A stretch of DNA of 64,000 bases, taken from positions 248,001 through 312,000 of the forward strand of contig NZ_MAMP01000024.1 of assembly GCF_001750285.1 (NCBI RefSeq), written 5' to 3'. Positions within the stretch are counted from its first letter, which is position 1. Every line of letters begins with the position of its first letter. This DNA is from Domibacillus iocasae (GTDB lineage: Bacteria; Bacillota; Bacilli; Bacillales; Domibacillaceae). The translations under genes were made by a program, and so were the position numbers. Below are positions 1 through 8,546 of this stretch, piece after piece. The notes under the pieces are model-generated. The model ran no database searches. It was not told the origin of the DNA and saw nothing but the letters and a program-made list of their open reading frames with translations.

Positions 1-1318
1 GCGTCTTCATGAAATTGGTGAAGATGATGTTATTAAATTCAGGAAAACATCTGTATCTTTTTTCCGGACAACACACAGTATTCCTGATTCTTACGGAGTG
101 GTGGTCAAAACGCCTCAAGGCAGTATCGTTCATACAGGTGATTTTAAATTTGACTTCACACCCGTTGGTGAACCGGCAAATTTAACAAAAATGGCTGAGA
201 TCGGCAAGGAAGGCGTTCTTTGCCTTTTATCAGACAGCACGAACAGTGAAGTGCCAAACTTTACGATGTCTGAACGCAAAGTCGGCGAAAGCATTCATAA
301 TGTGTTTCGGAAAGTAAAGGGCCGGATTATTTTTGCAACGTTTGCGTCAAATATTCACCGCCTTCAGCAAGTTGTAGATGCGGCGGTAGAAGATGGACGC
401 AAAGTTGGCGTATTTGGCCGAAGCATGGAAAATGCCATTAATATTGGCCAGCAGCTGGGTTACATTCAATGTCCAAAAGATACATTTGTGGATACACATC
501 AATTAAACAAGCTCCCTGCTAATAAAGTAACGATTTTATGCACAGGCAGCCAGGGTGAACCAATGGCCGCACTTTCACGTATTGCGAATGGATCTCACCG
601 CCAAATTCAAATTCAGCCGCACGATACGGTTGTTTTCTCATCATCTCCAATTCCCGGCAACACAGTAAGTGTGAATCGGATTATTGATTCCTTATCTCGT
701 GCTGGTGCAGATGTCATTCATGGTCCTTTAAATGATATCCACACATCCGGGCATGGCAGCCAGGAAGAACAAAAGCTAATGCTGCGCCTTATTAAGCCTA
801 AATTTTTCATGCCGATCCACGGTGAATATCGAATGCAGAAAACGCATTGCCAACACGCTATCGATTGTGGAGTTCCGGCAGAAAACTGCTTCATTATGGA
901 CAATGGAGATGTTTTGGCCCTGTCTAAAGATGAAGCTCATGTAGCGGGACGTATTCAATCTGGCTCCGTTTATATTGACGGAAGCGGCATTGGTGACATC
1001 GGTAACATTGTTCTTCGCGATCGTCGTATTTTGTCAGAAGAAGGCCTGGTGATCGTGGTCGTCAGCATTAATAAAGAAAAGAATAAAATCGAAGCCGGTC
1101 CTGACATTATTTCACGCGGATTTGTTTATATGCGCGAGTCCGGCGATTTGATTTATGAGGCGCAATCCATGCTGAATCGGCATGTAAAGCAGCTCTTAAA
1201 CAATAATTCCACTCAATGGTCTGACATAAAAAATGAAATTACTGATACGCTTTCTCCATTTCTTTACGAGCGGACAAAACGCCGTCCGATGATTTTACCG
1301 ATCATTATGGAAGTGTAA
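1..1318 (+). CDS. rnjA: Ribonuclease J1, 3' part (5' end outside window)
   Basis: RNase J1 is a metallo-beta-lactamase/beta-CASP ribonuclease with endo- and 5'-3' exonuclease activity that matures and degrades mRNA and rRNA in the cytoplasm. The frame is open from base 2, so the gene enters from the left; 438 residues are visible against about 555 for the family. Seen: the HTGDFKFD stretch of the lactamase core, the beta-CASP motifs SDSTN and CTGSQGEP, the histidine region [10 protein letters not shown], the PIHGEYR metal-binding segment, and the RNase J C-terminal domain ending in [12 protein letters not shown], very like B. subtilis RnjA. A terminator follows. KtrC next door matches the B. 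subtilis order. J1 rather than J2 is chosen from the C-terminal sequence and the neighbours. Confidence 0.95.
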   Translation, partial: RLHEIGEDDVIKFRKTSVSFFRTTHSIPDSYGVVVKTPQGSIVHTGDFKFDFTPVGEPANLTKMAEIGKEGVLCLLSDSTNSEVPNFTMSERKVGESIHNVFRKVKGRIIFATFASNIHRLQQVVDAAVEDGRKVGVFGRSMENAINIGQQLGYIQCPKDTFVDTHQLNKLPANKVTILCTGSQGEPMAALSRIANGSHRQIQIQPHDTVVFSSSPIPGNTVSVNRIIDSLSRAGADVIHGPLNDIHTSGHGSQEEQKLMLRLIKPKFFMPIHGEYRMQKTHCQHAIDCGVPAENCFIMDNGDVLALSKDEAHVAGRIQSGSVYIDGSGIGDIGNIVLRDRRILSEEGLVIVVVSINKEKNKIEAGPDIISRGFVYMRESGDLIYEAQSMLNRHVKQLLNNNSTQWSDIKNEITDTLSPFLYERTKRRPMILPIIMEV

Positions 1319-1322
1319 AAAT

Positions 1323-1360
1323 AAAAGAGCGTTCCTTGATGACAAGGAGCGCTCTTCTTT
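1323..1360 (+). terminator. Rho-independent terminator after rnjA
   Basis: Inverted repeat AAGAGCG-TTCCTTG / CAAGGA-GCGCTCTT with a 4-base loop followed by T-rich sequence, starting 4 bases after the rnjA stop codon. Confidence 0.85.
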
Positions 1361-1378
1361 ACGTGGAGGCAATTATTG

Positions 1379-1885
1379 ATGATTAAAGTAGAAGGACAAT
1401 CGCAATATGGGAAAAAAATAGAAAAGGATTACCGCTCTTCTGCCTGCGGACCTGTGACCATTTCAGTTATTTTACATTATTGGAATCAACCTTTTTCAGC
1501 AAATCAGCTGTATAAGCAGCTGGGTGCAACGAAGATTGGCACCTTCCGCTATATAATAGTCCGACGATTAAAAAAGCTGCTTGGTCATGGATGGACTGTC
1601 CAATCATCGAACCGGATTGATGAGGTTATTCATGAATTGGATCTTGATCATCCAGTAGCAGCTAAATTCGATAAATACTTTACTTTTCATTTTTTTCAAA
1701 AGCCCTTATATAAGTATCACTGGGTCGTGCTAATCGGCTATGAAATACAAGATGGACAAATTTTTTTATTTTTCCATGACAATGGCGCACCTGGACGAAG
1801 GAGCAAGATCCGCCGCGCGTCATATGGTGAACAATCAAGTGTATTGCGCTTCGTCCTTCTATCACCAAAAAATCCCCCAGACTAA
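1379..1885 (+). CDS. C39-like (papain-fold) cysteine peptidase family protein
   Basis: A 168-residue protein with the look of the peptidase C39-like family: SSACGP with the candidate catalytic Cys at residue 23, a YHWVVLIGY segment carrying the candidate His, and HDNG in the position of the Asp/Asn. No signal peptide or membrane segment is visible, so it may be cytoplasmic, unlike ABC-fused bacteriocin C39 proteases. The start is the ATG at 1379, nine bases after GGAGG; a TTG one codon upstream is possible. It stands alone between rnjA and the convergent ktrC. Substrate unknown; family membership is inferred from motifs only. Confidence 0.6.
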   Translation: MIKVEGQSQYGKKIEKDYRSSACGPVTISVILHYWNQPFSANQLYKQLGATKIGTFRYIIVRRLKKLLGHGWTVQSSNRIDEVIHELDLDHPVAAKFDKYFTFHFFQKPLYKYHWVVLIGYEIQDGQIFLFFHDNGAPGRRSKIRRASYGEQSSVLRFVLLSPKNPPD

Positions 1886-1899
1886 TACAGGGGATTTTA
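1867..1899. terminator. Bidirectional terminator between C39-like gene and ktrC
   Basis: AAATCCCC / GGGGATTT stem with A-run upstream and T-run downstream in either reading direction; it overlaps the last codons of the plus-strand gene and abuts the ktrC stop codon. Confidence 0.75.
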
Positions 1900-2559
1900 C
1901 TAATCGTTCATTTTTTTCTCAAAGCGGTCGATGTCATTATCCGCACCAATAATAATAAGAATATCATTTAAATGAATCGGTTCATCTGCCTGCGGCGACA
2001 CAATAATTTCTTTGCCGCGTTTAATCGCGACAATATTAATGCCATAACGCGCACGAATATCAAGATCGATTAATGTATTCTCGGCAAGTGTTTCATTCGC
2101 GATGATTTCCATGATGGAATGTTCATCAGAAAGCTCCAGATAATCCAATACGTTATTCGACACGATATTATTCGCAATCCGCCGGCCCATATCACGCTCA
2201 GGATGAACCACCTGGTCCGCCCCAATTTTCAGCAGTACTTTTTCATGATAATCATTTTGTGCTTTTGCCGTTACTTTTTTCACCCCAACTTCTTTTAACA
2301 TAAGTGTTGTTAAAATGCTGGACTGAATATCATCTCCGATCGCCACAATAACATGGTCGAAATTTCGGATACCCAAGCTTTTTAGTACTGATTCGTCCGT
2401 TGTATCCGCAACAACGGCATGTGAAGCGATCGAAGCAAATTCATTAACACGGTCTTCATCCATATCAATGGCCATTACTTCCATACCCTGCTCACTCAGC
2501 TCCCGGCAAATACTGCTGCCGAAGCGGCCGAGCCCGATGACGACAAATTCCTTTTTCAT
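1900..2559 (-). CDS. ktrC: Potassium uptake regulator KtrC (RCK/TrkA family)
   Basis: Cytoplasmic gating subunit of a Ktr potassium channel, which pairs with the membrane protein KtrD (not in this window). The 219 residues hold an RCK-N Rossmann domain with the nucleotide motif GLGRFGSS near the N-terminus and an acidic residue after the second strand (AIDMDED), then an RCK-C domain from about residue 135. Length matches B. subtilis KtrC (about 221). The start is ATG-AAA-AAG at 2559, seven bases after GGAGG; the upstream ATG two codons earlier is too close to that site. The position beside rnjA is the same as in B. subtilis. Known family ligands are ATP/ADP and c-di-AMP. Confidence 0.9.
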   Translation of the reverse strand: MKKEFVVIGLGRFGSSICRELSEQGMEVMAIDMDEDRVNEFASIASHAVVADTTDESVLKSLGIRNFDHVIVAIGDDIQSSILTTLMLKEVGVKKVTAKAQNDYHEKVLLKIGADQVVHPERDMGRRIANNIVSNNVLDYLELSDEHSIMEIIANETLAENTLIDLDIRARYGINIVAIKRGKEIIVSPQADEPIHLNDILIIIGADNDIDRFEKKMND

Positions 2560-2631
2560 GTTCATTCCTCCGCTGTCAACGCTAAAATGGTTCCACTCTG
2601 ACAGTTTACCATGAACATGCCACAATTGCCT

Positions 2632-3651
2632 TTATTTCTTTTTCCCTTTTACGTAATCTGCATCAAACAAGAATAGACGCATTAATAAGAATAGGGACGG
2701 GACAAGCAACAGCAGACCGAGAATAAATGCGGTCACAAGCGCAAGTGCCATCGCTTCATTCGTGACATTCTCATGCAGTGTAATATACGGATACAAAATA
2801 TAAGGCAAATGTGATGCGCCGTAACCGAAAAAAGCAAAGAAAAATTGAAGCATCACCATAATAAAAGCTGTTCCATAATGCCTTTCAACATAAATAAACC
2901 AAGAAGCCAAACCGAAACAAACGAGCGACAGCCCAAACATCCACCAGTATTCGGTGACTGCTTTATCGTAATGATCGGGGTTATGCATTTGCAATGACAT
3001 AAAAACAAGCAAGCTAGCCACAATCGTCGGCATACTCCAAAAAAGCGCAAACTGGCGAAGCGTCTTTCGCGCCTGCTGATCATCCGCACGGTCCGCATAA
3101 TACGTTAAAAACGTGGCACTTATGAATAAAACAGAGACAATCGATAAAAAAACGACGCTCCAGGAATAGGGGCTTGTAAATAGCTCATTTGCTAGAAAGA
3201 CGACATTTCCGTCTGATTCATCCAAAAAGCCGCCTTCCGAAATCGTTAACGCCGTTGACAAAGAAGCGGGAATTAACAAACCGGTTGCGCCATACAAAAA
3301 CAAGTAAAAGGTGCTGTCACGTGATCCATAATTATTAAATGCGTAAAAAGATCCGCGAATCGCAATTAAAATGAGAGCGACACTGCCTGGAATGAGAAGC
3401 GCCGTTCCATAGTAATACGCCGTTGCCGGAAAAAAACCGACGATTCCGACAAAGAAAAAAACAAAAAAGACATTGGTCACTTCCCATACCGGTGACAAGT
3501 AACGGGAAATGAGATCATTGATAAGGTGGTCTTTTTTCTTTATTCTTGCATAATACGCAAAGAATCCAGCGCCGAAATCGATGGACGCGACAATTAAATA
3601 GCCGTATAAAAACGTCCAAAGAACTGTAATACCAATCAGTTCATAGTTCAT
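2632..3651 (-). CDS. cydB: Cytochrome bd-type quinol oxidase subunit II
   Basis: Second membrane subunit of a bd-type quinol oxidase, 339 residues with about eight or nine hydrophobic segments and the N-terminal CydB signature (IDFGAGFF, then PVWEVTNVF). It follows cydA with a 15-base gap; its Shine-Dalgarno sequence GGAGG overlaps the end of cydA, which points to coupled expression. No cydC/cydD assembly genes follow. The pair may correspond to B. subtilis YthAB rather than to CydAB, so the symbol is a family-level name. Confidence 0.85.
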   Translation of the reverse strand: MNYELIGITVLWTFLYGYLIVASIDFGAGFFAYYARIKKKDHLINDLISRYLSPVWEVTNVFFVFFFVGIVGFFPATAYYYGTALLIPGSVALILIAIRGSFYAFNNYGSRDSTFYLFLYGATGLLIPASLSTALTISEGGFLDESDGNVVFLANELFTSPYSWSVVFLSIVSVLFISATFLTYYADRADDQQARKTLRQFALFWSMPTIVASLLVFMSLQMHNPDHYDKAVTEYWWMFGLSLVCFGLASWFIYVERHYGTAFIMVMLQFFFAFFGYGASHLPYILYPYITLHENVTNEAMALALVTAFILGLLLLVPSLFLLMRLFLFDADYVKGKKK

Positions 3652-3666
3652 GATTCATTCTCCTCC

Positions 3667-5001
3667 TTATCCCCGGTTTGGAAACCTTTTTTCGAGTTCC
3701 ACTTCTGCTGGTGAATTTTTAAACATTTTGATTAACACAACAACCGCCATTATACCTAATACAAGATAAAGCAATGCAAACAGAACAAAAGTCAAACCCA
3801 CACTGTCACTTGTTGTCGCTGCTTCCGCCACTTTCATATAACCGCGCATAATCCACGGCTGTCGCCCGACTTCAGCCAGTATCCATCCCGCTTCAATCGC
3901 CACCATCGCCAGGGGTCCTGATGCCAAAATTGCTAGAAGAAGCGGTTTATTCAGAGCATTCCACTTTTTTACCCGATCCATCAAGACAAAGATCGTAGAC
4001 GTTGCCATGAGAAACATGCCGATGCTGACCATTGTGTCAAACATATAGTGAATCCAAAGCGGCGGCCGTTCATCTTCCGGCGTTTCATTAAGACCAATAA
4101 CTTCTGTCTCAAAAGAATTTCCCGCTAGAAAGCTGAGCACCTTCGGAATACGGATTTCGTTTTCTATTTCGCCGTCTTCATTTAATGTACCGAAGAAAAT
4201 TAAATCCGCGCCTTTTTCCGTTTCAAAATGCCATTCTGCAGCAGCCAGTTTTTCAGGCTGCACATCCGCTAAAAACTTTGCGGATATATCACCGGTAATT
4301 GATATTAACAGTGAGAAAACAAATGTACAGGCAACTGTCAATCGCAACGCTTTTTGTTCATATTGCCCACGGCGCCCCTTGAGAATAGCAAAAGCGGCGA
4401 TTGCTGCTAATATTGCTGCTGATGTCACGTACGATGTGGCCACAACGTGAAGAACTTTAGAAGGCATTGCCGGGTTCAGCATGGCGGCAATTGGATCAAT
4501 ATTAATCATTTCACCGTCTTTTAACTCAAATCCTTGCGGTGTGTTCATAAACGCATTGACCGTTGTAATAAACAAAGCTGACGCGGATGAACCGATCATA
4601 ACCGGAATCGTCAGCAGCCAATGTGTCCATTTCCCTTTAAAGCGATCCCACGTATATAAATAAATACCAAGGAAAATGGCTTCGAAGAAAAAAGCGAATG
4701 TCTCCATAAAAAGGGGCAGGGCAATAATTTGACCGGCTACTTCCATAAAGCTTGGCCATAGCAAAGAAAGTTGAAGCCCAATTATCGTACCGGTTACGAC
4801 CCCCACCGCTACTGTAATGGTATATCCGCGTGCCCATCGTCTAGCCATAAGCAAATAATAAGGATCATTTCGTTTAATGCCTATAAATTCCGCAATTGCA
4901 ATCATCACCGGCATGCCAACACCGATTGTGGCGAAAATAATATGAAACATTAACGTCATTGCCGTCAGCATCCTGCTGAGCATGACACCATCAAGTTCCA
5001 T
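3667..5001 (-). CDS. cydA: Cytochrome bd-type quinol oxidase subunit I
   Basis: Catalytic subunit carrying the haems and the quinol site; it reduces O2 to water at the cytoplasmic membrane without proton pumping. The 444-residue protein has the GRQPWIMRG motif near residue 385, the N-terminal haem-ligand region (MLTAMTLMFHIIFA) and several transmembrane helices. The loop between helices 6 and 7 is short, as in the cyanide-insensitive/YthA-like branch, rather than the long Q-loop of E. coli CydA. The start ATG at 5001 has GGGAGG upstream. A Rex/FNR-like operator at 5096-5113 suggests induction when oxygen is low. Confidence 0.88.
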   Translation of the reverse strand: MELDGVMLSRMLTAMTLMFHIIFATIGVGMPVMIAIAEFIGIKRNDPYYLLMARRWARGYTITVAVGVVTGTIIGLQLSLLWPSFMEVAGQIIALPLFMETFAFFFEAIFLGIYLYTWDRFKGKWTHWLLTIPVMIGSSASALFITTVNAFMNTPQGFELKDGEMINIDPIAAMLNPAMPSKVLHVVATSYVTSAAILAAIAAFAILKGRRGQYEQKALRLTVACTFVFSLLISITGDISAKFLADVQPEKLAAAEWHFETEKGADLIFFGTLNEDGEIENEIRIPKVLSFLAGNSFETEVIGLNETPEDERPPLWIHYMFDTMVSIGMFLMATSTIFVLMDRVKKWNALNKPLLLAILASGPLAMVAIEAGWILAEVGRQPWIMRGYMKVAEAATTSDSVGLTFVLFALLYLVLGIMAVVVLIKMFKNSPAEVELEKRFPNRG

Positions 5002-5095
5002 TAAGTTGACCTCCCTTTTTTCTTCTAGCTTTTTTTATGTTACCCGTATTGTAAACCTTATATAAAAACAATTCCATATTGGGTGTATGAAGATT

Positions 5096-5113
5096 TTGTG
5101 ACAAATTTCACAA
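5096..5113. promoter_or_regulatory. Rex- or FNR-type operator upstream of cydAB
   Basis: TTGTGACAAATTTCACAA, an 18-base palindrome about 95 bases upstream of the cydA start. It fits the Rex consensus TTGTGAA-N4-TTCACAA with one mismatch and contains a perfect TGTGA-N6-TCACA, the FNR/CRP-family pattern. Both regulators act on respiratory genes in Bacillus, so sequence alone does not separate them. Confidence 0.7.
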
Positions 5114-5121
5114 ACTTATAT

Positions 5122-5146
5122 AAAGAAAAACCGGCAAATGCCGGCT
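5122..5146 (-). terminator. Terminator downstream of ykuV
   Basis: On the minus strand, GCCGGC-ATTT-GCCGG followed by TTTTTCTTT. It lies about 120 bases after the ykuV stop codon, beyond a repeat relic, and just before the cydA operator. Confidence 0.75.
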
Positions 5147-5186
5147 GCTCTTCTTTACAACGCTAAGAAAGTATATATTTTTGAAA

Positions 5187-5269
5187 GCTGTATTATTAGC
5201 TTTTGTTCCAAAAAAGCTAGTCCTTTGAGAGGCAAAGCCGCCTCCGTCAGTGCTCGCCTTACACTTTTC
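5187..5269 (-). repeat. Decayed copy of a Bacillaceae-type intergenic repeat (copy A)
   Basis: Read on the minus strand this segment aligns, with gaps, to the fuller copy at 13452-13638. Shared blocks are GAAAAG..AAG.CG, ACTGACGGAGGCG, CTTT, AAGGACT.GCT, then GGAAC.AAAGCTAA.AA.ACAGC. It begins directly after the ykuV stop codon. No coding potential. Confidence 0.6.
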
Positions 5270-5728
5270 TTATTCTTCTGCTTTTGCTGTTTCATCCAAT
5301 ACACGATTTACCCGCTTTTCAAGCATTTTCATACCGCTGCCACCTGCCTGAAAATGGCGAAGCTGTCCTTCTTTATCAAATACATAGTAAGCTGGAACAT
5401 ATTGATTTTCAAACGCTTCTGTCAACTTATGTTCACTGTCCACAAAAATCGGCTGTGTAATTTCATGCTCTGCCGCAACGGACTTAATTTGATCAAGATT
5501 CAAATCATCTTCTGAACGAGGCATATGCACCGCTACGACATTTAATTTGTCTTTGTAGTCGTCACGAAATTTATTAACGCTTGGCATTGCTTCTTTACAA
5601 AGATGGCAGCTCACAGACCAAAAATGAATTAACGTCGGCTTTTCGCCAACTAAATCGCTTTTTGATAGTTCTCCGTTCAGCCATTCTGTTGCGCCATCAA
5701 GTTCTGGCATTTGGTCTCTTAATTTCAT
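5270..5728 (-). CDS. ykuV: Thiol-disulfide oxidoreductase YkuV
   Basis: A 152-residue thioredoxin-fold (TlpA-like) protein with the redox motif CHLC at residues 41-44 in SVSCHLCKEAMPSVN. It has no signal peptide, so it acts in the cytoplasm. Sequence and length match B. subtilis YkuV (about 148 residues), including the C-terminal block QAGGSGMKMLEKRVNRVL. It lies 80 bases downstream of the peroxiredoxin gene, the same pairing as in B. subtilis. Whether it reduces that peroxiredoxin is an inference. The gap between them holds a short hairpin (CCTAAC/GTTAGG) without a T-run. Confidence 0.92.
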   Translation of the reverse strand: MKLRDQMPELDGATEWLNGELSKSDLVGEKPTLIHFWSVSCHLCKEAMPSVNKFRDDYKDKLNVVAVHMPRSEDDLNLDQIKSVAAEHEITQPIFVDSEHKLTEAFENQYVPAYYVFDKEGQLRHFQAGGSGMKMLEKRVNRVLDETAKAEE

Positions 5729-5808
5729 GAATCCATTCGCTCCTTTATTCTATATATAGACGCATCAGGACCTAACGCAATGTTAGGCCCCAATGAAAAA
5801 ATCATGTA

Positions 5809-6351
5809 TTAAAGAGTTGTTTGTCCTGGTTTCCAGTTCGCAGGGCAAAGTCCGCCTGTTTGAAGTGCTTGAAGCACACGCAGTGTTTCATCAACATCAC
5901 GGCCAATGTTGTTATGGTTAACAACCTGATATTGAAGTTCGCCTTCCGGATTGATAATAAACAAGCCACGAAGTGCAACACCTTCTTCTTCGATTAAAAC
6001 ACCATATTCACGTGATACAATATGGTTTGTATCCGCTGCAATCGGATATTTTAAATCGCCAAGGCCATTATCTTTACGGTCTGTTTTAATCCATGCAAGG
6101 TGAGTATGAATTGTATCAGTAGATACACCAATTACTTCCGCATCAAGATCTTCGAATTCATCATAGCGGTCAGAAAGAGCTGTAATTTCTGTCGGGCATA
6201 CGAATGTGAAGTCCATTGGATAGAAGAAAAGAACAGTCCATTTGTCGTTTTTCATGTTTTCTTCAAGACTTACTTTACCGAATTCTTTGTTCGCAAGTAC
6301 TGCTTCCATTTCAAAGCGTGGTGCTTGTTTGCCTACCATACGTTCTGCCAT
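5809..6351 (-). CDS. ykuU: 2-Cys peroxiredoxin YkuU (AhpA)
   Basis: A 180-residue AhpC/TSA-family peroxiredoxin that reduces hydrogen and organic peroxides. The peroxidatic Cys52 is in FTFVCPTE and the resolving Cys169 in GGLCPANW, so this is a typical 2-Cys enzyme. Near-identical in layout to B. subtilis YkuU. The start is the ATG at 6351, nine bases after GGAGG; an in-frame start ten codons upstream lacks a binding site. A sigma-A promoter lies at 6430-6458. First gene of a two-gene operon with ykuV. Confidence 0.93.
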   Translation of the reverse strand: MAERMVGKQAPRFEMEAVLANKEFGKVSLEENMKNDKWTVLFFYPMDFTFVCPTEITALSDRYDEFEDLDAEVIGVSTDTIHTHLAWIKTDRKDNGLGDLKYPIAADTNHIVSREYGVLIEEEGVALRGLFIINPEGELQYQVVNHNNIGRDVDETLRVLQALQTGGLCPANWKPGQTTL

Positions 6352-6429
6352 GAATAAAAACCTCCAAATTTTTGTTTTCAATTGAGAAAGCTACTTTAAA
6401 TTCTCAGCTGCTTTCTTTATACAATGATC

Positions 6430-6458
6430 ATTCTAATTATTTCTTATCAGCGTGTCAA
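6430..6458 (-). promoter_or_regulatory. Sigma-A promoter of ykuU-ykuV, with weak PerR-like box
   Basis: Minus strand: TTGACA (6453-6458), 17-base spacer, TAGAAT (6430-6435). Overlapping the -10 is TTAGAATGATCATTG, which matches 10 of 14 defined positions of the PerR box TTATAATnATTATAA. The promoter is convincing; the PerR box is only suggestive. Confidence 0.65.
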
Positions 6459-6576
6459 CTTCTTATTATAATAACTTTAAACAAGAAGTAATTGTTTAAA
6501 ACGACCAATACTTATTCAATTTCTAATTCAGTTTACCATGTTTCGACACTGCAGCAAAATAATACGCTTTGAGAAA

Positions 6577-7698
6577 TCAACGTCTTCCTAAATGCGTAAA
6601 ATAGCGGATGATAAATGAAATGCCCGTTTCAATTGCTTTTTCATCCGGTTTTAATTTGGCGTGATGAAGACCGTATTCAGAACCGACCCCAAGCCAAAAC
6701 ATAAGTCCAGGGATTTCTTTTAACATAAAACCAAAATCTTCTCCTGTCATCGCTTCCCGTGATTTGACAAATTGAATGTCTGGCTGTTGGGTGGCAAATT
6801 GCACGAACCGACCTGTTACTTCCGGATCGTTAAACACTTGATAATAGCCGCTGCCACAGTCAATATCTGTTTCACAGTCAAAAGCGGTTTCGATGCCTTT
6901 TAAAAGGGACTGAACGCGCACTTTTGCTTTATTCATTGCTTCAGGCGACAGCGTACGAATCGTCCCTTCAAGCCTTGCATGGTCTGCGATAACATTTTGC
7001 ACTGTCCCGACGGTCATTTTGCCGATGGTCACTACAGCGCTGTCGAGCGGGTCCACATTTCTTGAAACGATCGACTGAAGCTGTGTTACAAAATAAGAAG
7101 CTGCGACGACCATATCTTTTGTTTCGTGCGGATAGGCTGCATGCCCCCCTTTACCACGAATATCAATAAACAGTTCGGACGTATTAGCAAACAGAAGCCC
7201 CGGCTTGGTCGCGATCGTACCCGCGGGGTGCTCCGGCGCAATATGAAGTGCATAAATTTCATCCGGCATCCACTCACGGAATTCCGCAGAAGCCATCATC
7301 GGCTCTGCACCGCCTGGCCCTTCTTCGGCCGGCTGGAAAATAAATACGAGATTATCGTCTGCCGGATTCGATGCAAAATGGGTGACAACACCAAGCGCGA
7401 TGCTCATATGCAAGTCGTGGCCACATGCATGCATCCGTCCTTCATGAGTGGACGCAAATGGAAGGTCTGTTTGTTCGATGATCGGCAAACCATCAATATC
7501 TGTACGCCACCCAATTGTTTTTGAAGGATTCAAACCGTTTATTTTTACGAGAATTCCTGTGCGCCATGTTTTTATTTCCATTCGCTTTTGCGGAAGCGAC
7601 CGCAAATATTCCAATAAATAAGCTTGTGTTTTAAATTCCTGAAAACCGAGCTCCGGGATTTGATGTAAATCACGGCGGATTACTGTAAATTGACTCAT
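6577..7698 (-). CDS. dapL: N-acetyldiaminopimelate deacetylase
   Basis: M20-family metallo-amidohydrolase of 373 residues that removes the acetyl group from N-acetyl-LL-diaminopimelate, a late step of the acetylase branch to lysine and peptidoglycan. Motifs of the ACY1/HIPO type are visible: [19 protein letters not shown] with metal-binding Cys/His, [10 protein letters not shown], and TGEDFGFM near the end. It matches B. subtilis YkuR and follows dapH. A strong terminator lies in the gap, and the dapL binding site GGGGGA begins a few bases beyond its T-tract, so expression may depend on read-through or its own promoter. Confidence 0.92.
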   Translation of the reverse strand: MSQFTVIRRDLHQIPELGFQEFKTQAYLLEYLRSLPQKRMEIKTWRTGILVKINGLNPSKTIGWRTDIDGLPIIEQTDLPFASTHEGRMHACGHDLHMSIALGVVTHFASNPADDNLVFIFQPAEEGPGGAEPMMASAEFREWMPDEIYALHIAPEHPAGTIATKPGLLFANTSELFIDIRGKGGHAAYPHETKDMVVAASYFVTQLQSIVSRNVDPLDSAVVTIGKMTVGTVQNVIADHARLEGTIRTLSPEAMNKAKVRVQSLLKGIETAFDCETDIDCGSGYYQVFNDPEVTGRFVQFATQQPDIQFVKSREAMTGEDFGFMLKEIPGLMFWLGVGSEYGLHHAKLKPDEKAIETGISFIIRYFTHLGRR

Positions 7699-7716
7699 AT
7701 TTCTTCCCCCTCTTTA

Positions 7717-7751
7717 GAAAAAGGACGCGCGAGCAGCTGCTCACGCGTCCT
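7717..7751 (-). terminator. Strong hairpin terminator between dapH and dapL
   Basis: On the minus strand, GGACGCGTGAGCA pairs across a 2-4 base loop with TGCTCGCGCGTCC, followed by TTTTTCT. It starts 15 bases after the dapH stop codon and ends 18 bases before the dapL start. Confidence 0.85.
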
Positions 7752-7765
7752 TGCGGTCACCGCTA

Positions 7766-8476
7766 TTACAGTTTGCGGAGTTCCTGCATGATTTCAGTTT
7801 TTGACTTTGTCTTATCATCAATCTGCTTAATAACGCGTGCTGGTGCGCCAACCGCTACAGAGTAAGGCGGAATGTCTTCTGTCACAATCGCGCCAGCGGC
7901 AACAACAGAGCCTTCTCCGATCCGGCAGCCTTCTAATACCACTGCATTTGCACCGATTAAAACATTATCTTCCAAAATAACCGGTGAAGCGGAAGGCGGT
8001 TCGATAACGCCTGCTAACACAGCTCCTGCACCAACGTGGCAGTTCTTTCCTGTCGTTGCGCGTCCGCCTAGAACCGCATTCATATCAATCATTGTTCCTT
8101 CACCGATCACCGCACCGATATTAATGGAAGCACCCATCATAATAACGGCATTGTCACCAATCTCAACCTGGTCGCGAATCACGACACCCGGCTCAATACG
8201 CGCTTTAATATTTTTTAAATCAAGAAGCGGGATCGCTGAATTGCGGCGGTCATTTTCCACCACATAGTCAGTAATTTTGTCTTTGTTTTGCTCAAGAGCT
8301 TCGGCTACTTCAGCCCATTCGCCAAATATAACGACAGATTTTCCTTCTCCAAATACTTTTGCGGAAGCGCCAAAGTTTATGCCATCCACATCTCCATTTA
8401 CGTATACTTTCACTGGTGTCGATTTTTTGCTATTGCCGATAAAAGCAATAATTTCATGTGCATCCATCATTTTCAT
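7766..8476 (-). CDS. dapH: Tetrahydrodipicolinate N-acetyltransferase
   Basis: Transfers acetyl from acetyl-CoA to tetrahydrodipicolinate, the first step of the acetylase route to diaminopimelate. The 236-residue protein has an N-terminal DapH domain and a left-handed beta-helix of hexapeptide repeats (for example [30 protein letters not shown]) over about residues 95-205. It matches B. subtilis YkuQ in length and sequence. GGAGG lies 11 bases before the start. A possible promoter, TTGTGA-17-TAAAGT, lies at 8518-8546, at the end of ccpC. Confidence 0.93.
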   Translation of the reverse strand: MKMMDAHEIIAFIGNSKKSTPVKVYVNGDVDGINFGASAKVFGEGKSVVIFGEWAEVAEALEQNKDKITDYVVENDRRNSAIPLLDLKNIKARIEPGVVIRDQVEIGDNAVIMMGASINIGAVIGEGTMIDMNAVLGGRATTGKNCHVGAGAVLAGVIEPPSASPVILEDNVLIGANAVVLEGCRIGEGSVVAAGAIVTEDIPPYSVAVGAPARVIKQIDDKTKSKTEIMQELRKL

Positions 8477-8517
8477 AATTATGTATTCCTCCTGAGAAAT
8501 CTCTTTTTTCTGCTCTT

Positions 8518-8546
8518 ACTTTATCAAAGCGCTGTCGTTTTCACAA
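8518..8546 (-). promoter_or_regulatory. Possible sigma-A promoter of dapH
   Basis: Minus strand: TTGTGA (8541-8546), 17-base spacer, TAAAGT (8518-8523). The -35 overlaps the ccpC stop codon. Both hexamers are imperfect. Confidence 0.4.

Noticed and set aside
5138-5515. 125-codon plus-strand open frame
   Set aside because: Mostly antisense to ykuV and the repeat relic; cysteine- and phenylalanine-rich sequence typical of a shadow frame.
6421-6440. Fur box at the ykuU promoter
   Set aside because: Only 9 of 14 defined positions match; the PerR pattern fits slightly better but is also weak.
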